This document shows, in pieces, positions 1-6,305 of a DNA stretch of 6,598 nt; position 1 is the first letter of the stretch; every line of letters starts with the position of its first letter. Location: assembly GCA_937910825.1 (NCBI GenBank), contig CALEMO010000358.1, positions 1 through 6,598 on the forward strand, in the 5' to 3' direction. The notes beneath the pieces are model-generated. The model had not been told where the DNA came from and ran no database searches. It saw nothing but the letters and a program-made list of their open reading frames with translations. This stretch comes from an uncultured Solirubrobacterales bacterium (GTDB lineage: Bacteria; Actinomycetota; Thermoleophilia; Solirubrobacterales; 70-9). The position numbers and the translations under genes are program-made.

Positions 1-1254
1 ACCACGCCTAGGGATCGAGACTTCGTCGTCGCTGAGGATCGCGCCGACCCGGCAATGGCTGAGCTTGCCGTGGGTTTCACCGATCGCCATGCCGACGATA
101 GGCGCACCGGGCAGGACTTCAAGCTCCATCGCCTCGAATCCCGTTCTTGTGAGATGGATCGCCTTGACGCTGCGGGTGTGTACGAAACGCAGGATCGCTT
201 CGGCCGCGATCAGGCGGGGGGAGAAGGCGGCGTCTACCCCGAGCGCGTCAACCAGAGGGGTGAACTCCTCCCTCGACACGGTGGCCATGCAGAGGGCCGC
301 TCCGAGCCGCTTTCCGTTCATCGCGGCCAGAAGATTGGCCCGGTCGTCGCCGGCGCAGGCGACAAAGACGTCGGCATCCGCGACTCCGGCTGATACCTGT
401 GCTTCCTGGCTCACCCCTTCATCGTGGAACACAGAGGCTTTCGGAAGTTGTTCGGCGACGAACCTCGAGCGTTCTTCGTCCTGTTCGAGGATCGTCGTCT
501 CGATCTTCGCTTTCTCCAGGTGCTTGGCCAACTGGAGCCCGATCTTGCCGCCGCCGAAGATCACACAATGGTGCACCACTCGTGCCGTGCCCGCCAGATG
601 AGCGACGCTGCTGCGGATGTATTCACGGGGAGAAGTGACCAGCAGGTGGTCGCCGGGCTGTGGCACCGTGTCGGGACGGGTAAGCATCGCTTCGCCACCA
701 CGAGTAAGACCGACAATGAACGCGGGATGAGGCCGATCCCGCTCCTTGAGTGGTATGCCGCAAAGCGGCGATGAATCGGTGACGATCAATTCGGCCAGGG
801 CCAGGCTGCCGTCGCCGAAATATTCGACCGAAACGGCTCCCGGCAGCTTTATGGCTTCGGCGATGTCGGCTGCGGCCGCACGATCTGGATCGATCACGAA
901 GTCGATCCCGAGCACACCTTTTGCGAATGCGTCGTCCGAGCCAAGGAAGTCAGCGTCACGCACCCTGGCGATGGTGGTCTTCACACCGAGCTGATGGGCC
1001 GCGAGCGCGGCGAGGATGTTGACTTCGTCGATAGCCGTGACCGCCGCCAGCAGATCAAAAGTTCCAGCATCGAGGTGCCTGAGCATGCGAGGACTCGCGC
1101 CATTTCCTTCGACCACCAGGGCGTCAAGCGCATCCCGGGCCTGGTCGCAGCGCTTCGGACTCTTTTCGACCATGGTGACATCGTGGCCGTCGACGCTCAG
1201 CGTCCGGGACACGTTCATGCCGACCTCACCTGCTCCTATGACCAGCGCTCTCAT
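1..1254 (-). CDS. trkA: Trk system potassium uptake regulator TrkA, two-domain, C-terminus cut by window edge
   Basis: This is the cytoplasmic, peripheral-membrane NAD(H)-binding subunit that gates TrkH/TrkG-type K+ channels. My reverse-strand translation gives 418 residues, open at the left edge. E. coli TrkA is 458 aa, so roughly the last 30-45 residues are missing. The order is RCK_N (about 1-118), RCK_C (about 130-215), second RCK_N (about 228-345) and the start of a second RCK_C. The first Rossmann motif is VIGAGEVG (5-12), with acidic E30 ending beta-2. The second is IFGGGKIG (232-239), with E257 in the equivalent place. FSPRLIAAEAILR (344-356) matches the helix that precedes the last RCK_C in TrkA. 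Both nucleotide sites look intact. The ATG at 1254 begins directly before the Rossmann strand and has a GAGG upstream. It lies 45 bp after the minus-strand methyltransferase, so co-transcription is likely. No TrkH gene is visible; it may lie beyond the left edge. Confidence 0.93.
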   Translation of the reverse strand, partial: MRALVIGAGEVGMNVSRTLSVDGHDVTMVEKSPKRCDQARDALDALVVEGNGASPRMLRHLDAGTFDLLAAVTAIDEVNILAALAAHQLGVKTTIARVRDADFLGSDDAFAKGVLGIDFVIDPDRAAAADIAEAIKLPGAVSVEYFGDGSLALAELIVTDSSPLCGIPLKERDRPHPAFIVGLTRGGEAMLTRPDTVPQPGDHLLVTSPREYIRSSVAHLAGTARVVHHCVIFGGGKIGLQLAKHLEKAKIETTILEQDEERSRFVAEQLPKASVFHDEGVSQEAQVSAGVADADVFVACAGDDRANLLAAMNGKRLGAALCMATVSREEFTPLVDALGVDAAFSPRLIAAEAILRFVHTRSVKAIHLTRTGFEAMELEVLPGAPIVGMAIGETHGKLSHCRVGAILSDDEVSIPRRG

Positions 1255-1299
1255 GGTTGCCTCGGTTGTTTTTTTCCGGCCGCCTGCACCGACCCGACT
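1255..1299 (-). other. 45-bp spacer between methyltransferase and trkA with an A7 tract
   Basis: The spacer holds the trkA ribosome binding site and a run of seven T on the plus strand (1269-1275), which reads as A7 in the direction of transcription. No GC-rich hairpin precedes a T-run in the minus direction, so I see no terminator separating the two genes. This favours read-through from the methyltransferase into trkA, although an internal promoter cannot be excluded. Confidence 0.5.
1260..1263 (-). promoter_or_regulatory. Ribosome binding site of trkA
   Basis: On the minus strand, GAGG lies 5 bases upstream of the ATG at 1254. It supports that start, which also leaves only four residues before the first nucleotide-binding strand. 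Confidence 0.5.
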
Positions 1300-2223
1300 C
1301 TACGGACGTTTACGCGCGCACATCAAAAGGTTGTAGAAAAGCTCCGCGGGAAGGTAAGGCTCAAGCAGGTGATTGTCCACCTTTTGAAACACGATGTAGC
1401 TGCGATATGCGAAATTTCTCCAGCCGAACGGAATCGATTCGGGTGTCGCCGACGATTCCATCGAGCGCATGCCCCAGCCCCAGATGTTGGCGACGAGTTC
1501 CTCGCCACGCACCCGTGTATCCACAAAACCCGAGCGAGGAGGTATCGCGCGCAAATCCGCCGGTACGAATGCGTGCACGTCGACCTCGGGTTCGAGGCTG
1601 TGTTCGTCATCGGCAAGCTCCTCCTCGCTGTGGGTGAGAGCTTTGGCACCAACCGCACGCCGCCAGGCAGGTGCCGCGAAGGAGCCGGCCCGCTTTGGCA
1701 CGGCGGCCAAGCGGTCGCCGTAACGTGAGGGTTCGCCGCAGAAGACGATTGTGCCGCCTGGTCGAAGGACCCGGAAGAACTCGGAAAACGCCCGGTCGAG
1801 GTTCGGGATGTGATGGAGCACGGCGTGTCCGAGCACCACGTCAAACGATTCGTCCTCGAAAGGCAGGGTCTCGGCCTCGGTCACGACGGTGGTCACCGAA
1901 AGACCGAGCGACTCGGCGGTACTTTCCAGTGAAGTCAACATCCCGGGTGAGATGTCAGTCGCGGTCAGATTTTCGATCAGGCCCTGGGAAGCGAGGTTAA
2001 GCGAGAAGTACCCGGTCCCTGCGCCGATTTCGAGCGCGTCGCCGAAGGGTTGCATTGGAAGCTTGCCGCCGAGGGTGCGCTTCAGCTTGCTGGCCACCTG
2101 CTGCTGGCCGATTTCGCCGAAGTCGATCCCCCACTTGGAATCGTATGACGTGGCCGCCGCGTCGTGGTAGCGGGTGTTCACGTCCTTGATGTGTTCGGGT
2201 GTTGCAGACCGGGAAGCGGGCAT
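1300..2223 (-). CDS. Class I SAM-dependent methyltransferase (Methyltransf_11 type)
   Basis: A cytoplasmic methyltransferase of 307 aa from the ATG at 2223. SAM-binding motif I is ALEIGAGTGYF (63-73). The acidic end of beta-2 is D90 in ATDISPGM. The region PFEDESFDVVLGHAVLHH (121-138) is the typical motif before strand 4, and RVLRPGG (151-157) is the post-II motif. A C-terminal segment of about 130 residues rich in W, R and Y follows the fold and may shape the acceptor site. The acceptor cannot be read from the sequence. The N-terminal part (RYHD...YDSKWGIDFGEIG) recalls a methyltransferase near the mycobacterial MGLP genes (possibly Rv3038c), but this is memory, not an alignment. The start is uncertain: the ATG at 2223 overlaps the divergent gene's ATG and has no visible Shine-Dalgarno. 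A GTG at 2181 is the main alternative, and the frame stays open upstream to 2325. trkA follows in the same direction. Confidence 0.85.
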   Translation of the reverse strand: MPASRSATPEHIKDVNTRYHDAAATSYDSKWGIDFGEIGQQQVASKLKRTLGGKLPMQPFGDALEIGAGTGYFSLNLASQGLIENLTATDISPGMLTSLESTAESLGLSVTTVVTEAETLPFEDESFDVVLGHAVLHHIPNLDRAFSEFFRVLRPGGTIVFCGEPSRYGDRLAAVPKRAGSFAAPAWRRAVGAKALTHSEEELADDEHSLEPEVDVHAFVPADLRAIPPRSGFVDTRVRGEELVANIWGWGMRSMESSATPESIPFGWRNFAYRSYIVFQKVDNHLLEPYLPAELFYNLLMCARKRP

Positions 2224-2224
2224 G
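2221..2224. other. Overlapping divergent start codons sharing the palindrome CATG
   Basis: The minus-strand methyltransferase ATG occupies 2223-2221 and the plus-strand methyltransferase ATG occupies 2222-2224, both within one CATG. With these starts there is no intergenic promoter, so each promoter must lie inside the coding sequence of the other gene. With the alternative starts (GTG at 2181 on minus, TTG at 2255 on plus) a shared control region of up to 73 bp (2182-2254) would open. The arrangement is seen directly; which starts are used is not. Confidence 0.5.
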
Positions 2225-3007
2225 GCGGAGAAAGATAGGGAAGAATCGCTCTCCTTGACTGACACGTATGTACAAAACGACCAGCCGGATGGTGTTCCAC
2301 CGCTCGAACTGACCGGCGAGCGCACGCTTCCTGATGTGCCCGAGGAGAACTACTGGTACCGGCGGCATCTGGCGGTCTACGAGTGGATCGCTGCCCGTGT
2401 GGAGGGATTGCGTGTGGTTGATCTGGCCTGCGGTGAGGGCTACGGCTCGTTTGTTCTGGCGGGCAGCGCCGCCGAAGTGATCGGCGTGGATGCCAACCCG
2501 GAGGCTTTCGAGCACGCACGAGCCAGGTACAGCTCGCAGACGCTGTCCTTCCAGCGAGGGCTGGTCGAAAGCTTCGACGAAGCCCGTGACGCGATCATCT
2601 TCCTGCAGACGATCGAACACATCGCTGACCCCGATTCCCTGCTTTCGGGATTCGCCCGGGTTGCTCCGGTCTCTTATATCTCGACTCCCAACCTGCTCAC
2701 CCTTGCTCCTGAAGGCGCCGATAAGTCGGACAATCCCTGGCACATCAAGGAGTACCGTCTCGAGGAATATCGCGCCTTGCTCGAGCCGCACTTCTCCCGA
2801 GTGGAAATTCTCGGGCTGGCTCATGCGGGCAAGCTCCGGTGGCATGAGCACGCACTCTCGCTGGGGTGGGACCATGTCCACGAAGGCTTCGGCCTGACCA
2901 AAGCCTTCTATGAACGCTTCACCCCGGCGGTCTCTGCATCTGACTTCCGGCTTTCAAACCACAACCTCGAAAGCGCCCTGGACTTCATCGCCGTCTGTCA
3001 TGTCTGA
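2222..3007 (+). CDS. Class I SAM-dependent methyltransferase, Rv3030-like; candidate glucan O-methyltransferase
   Basis: A 261-aa cytoplasmic methyltransferase (Methyltransf_23/UbiG-like fold). The N-terminal signature LELTGERTLP...ENYWYRRH (28-49) precedes motif I VVDLACGEGYGS (65-76). D90 ends beta-2 and should bind the SAM ribose. TIEHIAD (130-136) follows strand 4, and STPN...NPWHIKEY (154-178) is the strand-5/loop pattern common in glycan methyltransferases. The N-terminal signature and the C-terminal DFIAV match my memory of M. tuberculosis Rv3030 (about 274 aa) in the MGLP locus, where it is proposed to methylate 6-OH of glucose units. Its stop overlaps the GH57 start by 8 bases, so translation is probably coupled. 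The ATG at 2222 has GGGAAG at 2211-2216. A TTG at 2255 is an alternative start. Methyltransferase class is certain; the substrate is inferred from context and resemblance. Confidence 0.88.
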   Translation: MAEKDREESLSLTDTYVQNDQPDGVPPLELTGERTLPDVPEENYWYRRHLAVYEWIAARVEGLRVVDLACGEGYGSFVLAGSAAEVIGVDANPEAFEHARARYSSQTLSFQRGLVESFDEARDAIIFLQTIEHIADPDSLLSGFARVAPVSYISTPNLLTLAPEGADKSDNPWHIKEYRLEEYRALLEPHFSRVEILGLAHAGKLRWHEHALSLGWDHVHEGFGLTKAFYERFTPAVSASDFRLSNHNLESALDFIAVCHV

Positions 3008-4418
3008 GTCGCGCGCAGCGGTCGGCGACCTGGCGATCGTGCTGCATTCCCACATGCCGTACGTCGAAGGTTTCGGGACCTACCCTTTTGGCGAAGAGTG
3101 GCTTTTCGACGCGGTCATCCGGTCTCATCTGCCGGTGCTCGCTTTTGCGCGTGACCTGACGATGACCGTGACCCCGGTGCTTGCCGACCAGCTTGAGGAC
3201 CACCGGGCAAACGAGCGGCTTCACGGCTTTTTGGTGGAACACCGGATCGAGGCCGCCAAAAGGGATGCCGAGTCGGCGGATCCTGAATACCGGGCGGCGG
3301 CCGAATCCGAGCTCTTTCGCTACGAGGGCGCGCTCGCCAAGCTCGATGCTCATGGAGGTGACGCTCTGGCAGCCTTCGCTCAGGCCGGCTCATCGGGGCG
3401 AGTCAGCCTGGTCGCTTCGAGCGCGACCCATGCCGTGCTTCCCCTGCTCGCGACACGGGCCGGGGTTGATCTCCAGGTGGAGACCGGCATGCGCTCACAT
3501 CGCCGGCGTTTCGGGGAGACCGGAGGCTTCTGGCTTCCAGAATGTGCCTACCACCCCGGTCTGGAGTGGGATCTTGCTCGCAGCGGCGTGGAGTGGTTCT
3601 GCGTTGACCAGAGCCGCCACGAGCCGGAAGGCGCGGCGCTGTGCCCGGTGGCGACCGAGGCGGGTCCGGTCGCATTCCCGATCGACTGGCCGGCGATCAG
3701 TTGGCTCTGGGACATGAAGGGCTATCCCTCCTGGGATGGGTACCTGGATTTCCACAGGCTCTCGATGAACGGCCTGAGGATCTTTCGCATCGACGGCGAC
3801 CCGTATGACCCGGCGGCTGCGGCCGACAAAGCCGCGGAACAGGCCGGGACCTTTCTCGACGCTGCTGCCGCACGACTGGCCTCCCATCTGGAGCGAACCG
3901 GCGAAAGTGGCCTGATGACATTTGCGGTCGACTGCGAACTGCTCGGGCACTGGTGGTCTGAAGGACCGGTCTGGCTGAAACACGTGATCGAGGGGGCTGC
4001 CGAGAAAGGAATCAACCTGGTCAGGCTGGACGATGCCGTCGCCGGACCGACCCGGGAAGCGCAGCTAAAGTCGTCGAGCTGGGGAGAAGAAAAAGACCTG
4101 CGAACCTGGAATGACCCGGCCGTAGCCGATATCTTCGCGGGCTCCCGAAGCCTCGAGCTGAAGGTGACCCGGGCCGTTGCACACGGGCTGGACCGCCCGG
4201 TCGCCGAGAGGGCCGTACGCGAGCTGTTTGCGGTCCAGTCCAGTGACTGGGCCTTCCTCGACAAGCGGCGCCAGGCAGGTGACTACCCATTCGAGCGCAC
4301 GGTCGAGCATGCCCGTCAAGCCTTCGAAGCCCTACAATCGGGAACTCATGTACTGCCCGATTCACGAGTCCGGTCACTGGCCCCCGACCTGAACCTGACG
4401 CCACTGCTCGCCCCGTGA
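3000..4418 (+). CDS. Glycoside hydrolase family 57 / DUF1957 1,4-alpha-glucan branching enzyme-like protein (Rv3031-like)
   Basis: A cytoplasmic GH57 protein of 472 aa. Enzymes of this subfamily cut an alpha-1,4-glucan and re-attach the piece through an alpha-1,6 bond. Conserved region 1 is IVLHSHMPYV (13-22), opening a (beta/alpha)7 barrel. Region 2 is ATHAVLPLL (142-150). Region 3 is GFWLPECAY (176-184), with E181 as expected nucleophile. Region 4 is VDCELLGHWW (310-319), with D311 as expected acid/base. GYPSWDGYLDFHR (241-253) corresponds to the GYPGD...YREFYRD segment of branching enzymes. The C-terminal helical domain starts near SSSWG (358-362) and ends with VQSSDWAFL (412-420). It is shorter than the usual 520-560 aa family members. 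The chosen ATG overlaps the upstream methyltransferase by 8 bases and places region 1 where the family has it. The gene overlaps the GT4 gene by 4 bases. Branching is likely; alpha-amylase or 4-glucanotransferase activity is possible. Confidence 0.93.
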   Translation: MSESRAAVGDLAIVLHSHMPYVEGFGTYPFGEEWLFDAVIRSHLPVLAFARDLTMTVTPVLADQLEDHRANERLHGFLVEHRIEAAKRDAESADPEYRAAAESELFRYEGALAKLDAHGGDALAAFAQAGSSGRVSLVASSATHAVLPLLATRAGVDLQVETGMRSHRRRFGETGGFWLPECAYHPGLEWDLARSGVEWFCVDQSRHEPEGAALCPVATEAGPVAFPIDWPAISWLWDMKGYPSWDGYLDFHRLSMNGLRIFRIDGDPYDPAAAADKAAEQAGTFLDAAAARLASHLERTGESGLMTFAVDCELLGHWWSEGPVWLKHVIEGAAEKGINLVRLDDAVAGPTREAQLKSSSWGEEKDLRTWNDPAVADIFAGSRSLELKVTRAVAHGLDRPVAERAVRELFAVQSSDWAFLDKRRQAGDYPFERTVEHARQAFEALQSGTHVLPDSRVRSLAPDLNLTPLLAP

Positions 4419-5632
4419 ACCAGTTTTCGAGAATGACACCGACCAGAATCCTCATCGTCTCCTGGGAATATCCACCGCTGATCGAGGGTGGGCTGGCCCG
4501 TCATGTGAGGAAGCTTTCGGAGGCGCTGGTGGACCTCGGGGTTGAAGTTCACGTCTTGACCCGTGGTGGTGACCAGGCGACCATTGAAGAAGAGATGGCG
4601 GGCGTGCTGATCCACCGGATCGTCGAACCGAAGCGACCGACCGATCTGGCGGAGTTCGTAACCTGGGTTGAGCGCATGAACTCCGACATGCTGGCGGCCG
4701 GCGTCGACCTCGGAGACCGGTTCGAGTTTGACCTGGTGCACGGACACGACTGGCTGGTTGCCAGCGCCTGCGACCATCTCGCTCGTCGCTACGACGCACC
4801 CTTGGTGACGACCATCCATGCGACCGAATGGGGCCGCCACCAGGGCTGGGTAGAAGACCATCCCCAGTCGCATATCCACGGCGTGGAGAAATGGATCGCC
4901 AATCGATCTGACCGGGTGATCGCCTGCTCCCACTTCATGAGGGAGCAGATCGCCGACATTTTCTCGGTCGAGGAAGGGGGGATCTCGGTCATCCCCAACG
5001 GGATCGATCCGGACGACCTGCCGGCGGAAGATCCACTCGAACTGGCCCGGCTGCGTTCCGAATTCGCCGGTCCTGACGAAAATCTTGTTCTCCTTATAGG
5101 GCGTCTGGTCTACGAGAAGGGGTTCCAACTTGCCCTTGAAGCGATGCCCCGGGTGATCGAAGCGCTGCCGAACACGAGATTCCTGGTGGCCGGCTCCGGT
5201 ACCCACGAGGCCGAACTGCACAAGCAGGCCGAGGATCAGGGCCTGATGTCCCACGGAAAATTCCTCGGCTGGATCGGCGACGACGTGCTTCACTCGCTTT
5301 ACCGGATCGCCGACCTGACCGTCGTACCTTCGATCTATGAACCCTTCGGCCTGGTTGCGCTCGAGGCGATGGCCTCGGAATGCCCATGCATCGCCGCCGA
5401 TACCGGCGGCCTGCGCGAGGTCGTTCCGCTCGAAGGTGCCGGACTGCGGTTCCGGGCCAGTGACCCGGAGCATCTCGCGGAAGCTGCGATCCAGGTTCTC
5501 GGTGATGATGAGCTTGCCCACCGGATGGTCGAAGAAGGCCTTGCCCACATCAGGAAGTTTGACTGGTCTGATGTTGCTCGCCAGACCCTCGACCTGTACC
5601 GGAGCATTGCACCGGTCGCTGGCCAGGCCTAG
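4415..5632 (+). CDS. GT4-family glycosyltransferase, glycogen-synthase-like (Rv3032-like alpha-1,4-glucosyltransferase)
   Basis: A retaining GT-B glycosyltransferase of 405 aa, predicted to extend an alpha-1,4-glucan from a nucleotide-activated glucose in the cytoplasm. The N-terminal Rossmann domain opens with LIVSWEYPPLIEGGLARHV (13-31), whose GGL loop contacts the donor phosphates. HGHDWL (109-114) and TIHATEWGRHQGW (133-145) are typical of glycogen-synthase-like members. The C-terminal donor domain has PNGID (194-198), GRLVYEKGF (229-237) and the EX7E motif in YEPFGLVALEAM (308-319), with E309 and E317. Length and partners match M. tuberculosis Rv3032 (414 aa), which elongates MGLP and contributes to glycogen/capsular glucan. 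The GTG at 4415 overlaps the GH57 stop as GTGA, the usual pattern for coupled translation. An in-frame ATG at 4433 (399 aa) is an equally plausible start; neither has a strong Shine-Dalgarno. GlgA/GlgM-type maltose-1-phosphate synthesis is an alternative role. Confidence 0.93.
   Translation: MNQFSRMTPTRILIVSWEYPPLIEGGLARHVRKLSEALVDLGVEVHVLTRGGDQATIEEEMAGVLIHRIVEPKRPTDLAEFVTWVERMNSDMLAAGVDLGDRFEFDLVHGHDWLVASACDHLARRYDAPLVTTIHATEWGRHQGWVEDHPQSHIHGVEKWIANRSDRVIACSHFMREQIADIFSVEEGGISVIPNGIDPDDLPAEDPLELARLRSEFAGPDENLVLLIGRLVYEKGFQLALEAMPRVIEALPNTRFLVAGSGTHEAELHKQAEDQGLMSHGKFLGWIGDDVLHSLYRIADLTVVPSIYEPFGLVALEAMASECPCIAADTGGLREVVPLEGAGLRFRASDPEHLAEAAIQVLGDDELAHRMVEEGLAHIRKFDWSDVARQTLDLYRSIAPVAGQA
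5629..5632. other. Overlapping convergent stop codons sharing the palindrome CTAG
   Basis: The glycosyltransferase ends with TAG at 5630-5632 and the minus-strand acyltransferase ends with TAG at 5631-5629, so both stops sit in one CTAG. There is no room for a dedicated terminator between the genes. Any transcript running past its stop is antisense to its neighbour. Confidence 0.9.
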
Positions 5633-6252
5633 GGAGTCTTCGGAATTTTCAGTACGCCGGGTCCGGGGGCAGGTTCCACCGGGTCGGGCCATTTCAAGTC
5701 GTTCGGTGCGGCCCGCATCCGCAGGATCCTCGCCGGTACGCCGGCGACCACCGCGTTTGCCGGTACGTCGCGAGTCACCACGGAGTTCGTACCGATAATC
5801 GAGTTGTCACCGACCCGGACTCCGCGAAGGATGCAGGCGCCATATCCGATCCAGACGTTCGAGCCGACCAGAACCTCTTCCATGTAGATGCCCTGTGATC
5901 TGATCGACCGTTCCACCTCAACGACTCCGTGATCGAAATCGATGAACATGGCGCGGTCGGCGATCACGCATTCGGCGCCGATTCGAACGCGTTTGTAGGC
6001 GGAGACAGTGCAGTCCTGCCCGATCACGGTCTTGTCCCCGATTTCGACTTTGCCTTCATGGCAACGGATCTTGGTCCCGTCACCGATCCATACGAATCGG
6101 CCAAAACTGAGCCGCGCTTCCCGGCCGGTCTGGAGCTGGAGGTGCTTGCCGAAGAAGACGGGGCCGTTCGTATCCCAGCGGCGTCCCGGGGCAGTCAGAA
6201 GCCGCCGCCGGAGATAGCGCAGGAAAAGCCGCGCATACTTGCGATTGAGCAT
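5629..6252 (-). CDS. Left-handed beta-helix (hexapeptide repeat) O-acyltransferase
   Basis: A 207-aa member of the maltose/galactoside/virginiamycin acetyltransferase superfamily, usually trimeric and moving acetyl or another short acyl group from CoA to a hydroxyl. Hexapeptide repeats run from about 52 to 170: VWIGDGTKI, VEIGDKTVIG, VRIGAECVI, VLVGSNVWIG, VRVGDNSIIG. FIDFDHG (103-109) places H108 as the likely catalytic base. The ending DVPANAVVAGVPARILR (162-178) is the standard CoA-site signature. The N-terminus is rich in Arg and aromatic residues (RKYARLFLRYLRRRLL, 4-19) and could be an amphipathic helix. The C-terminal tail is proline-rich. I chose the ATG at 6252; the frame also allows TTG at 6288, adding 12 residues. 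It converges on the GT4 gene, as the putative acyltransferase Rv3034c does in the mycobacterial MGLP region, suggesting the glucan as acceptor. Acylation of another glycan or a sugar nucleotide is possible. Confidence 0.87.
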   Translation of the reverse strand: MLNRKYARLFLRYLRRRLLTAPGRRWDTNGPVFFGKHLQLQTGREARLSFGRFVWIGDGTKIRCHEGKVEIGDKTVIGQDCTVSAYKRVRIGAECVIADRAMFIDFDHGVVEVERSIRSQGIYMEEVLVGSNVWIGYGACILRGVRVGDNSIIGTNSVVTRDVPANAVVAGVPARILRMRAAPNDLKWPDPVEPAPGPGVLKIPKTP

Positions 6253-6276
6253 CTGCTTCTCTCGGAAGAATATGAA

Positions 6277-6298
6277 TGATCGGATCAAGACTGAGCGG
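6277..6298. repeat. Imperfect direct repeat, copy 1
   Basis: The core at 6282-6298 reads GGATCAAGACTGAGCGG and matches copy 2 at 15 of 17 bases with a 30-bp offset. A flanking TGATC is shared by both copies. The left half, TGATCGGATCA (6277-6287), is a perfect inverted repeat around a single G, which could suit a dimeric regulator. Confidence 0.6.
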
Positions 6299-6305
6299 AC
6301 TTTAT

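Noticed and set aside
65..601. 178-codon plus-strand open frame at the left edge, plus a shorter overlapping one
   Set aside because: Both are shadows of trkA. The reverse strand reads continuously through here as the second RCK domains, including GGGKIG and SPRLIAAEAILR.
1264..1285. Possible rho-independent terminator around the T7 run
   Set aside because: The bases before the T-run (GGTTGCCTCGGTTG) form no stem, and no plus-strand gene ends there. In the minus direction the run is A7, not T7.
994..1728. 244-codon open frame on the plus strand
   Set aside because: It spans the trkA start and the C-terminal half of the minus-strand methyltransferase, both of which have clear family motifs. 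It has no domain of its own.
2255..2290. AT-richer patch with TACATA-like hexamers as a promoter for the minus-strand methyltransferase
   Set aside because: No -35 partner at a proper spacing is visible and the start codon itself is uncertain, so a promoter call would be guesswork.
1997..2881. 294-codon open frame on the minus strand across the plus-strand methyltransferase
   Set aside because: It lies opposite a well-supported methyltransferase and runs into the other methyltransferase. The translation is low-complexity and Arg/Gly/Val-rich without motifs.
4415..5632. Calling the GH57/GT4 pair a plain glycogen operon (glgB/glgA)
   Set aside because: The coupled upstream methyltransferase and the adjoining acyltransferase are not part of glycogen synthesis, and the gene order fits the MGLP locus better. 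Glycogen or maltose-1-phosphate synthesis remains possible as a side role.
4346..5692. 448-codon open frame on the minus strand across the glycosyltransferase
   Set aside because: It is antisense to a GT4 gene with intact motifs throughout. Its translation shows no recognisable domain, and long antisense frames are common in high-GC coding DNA.
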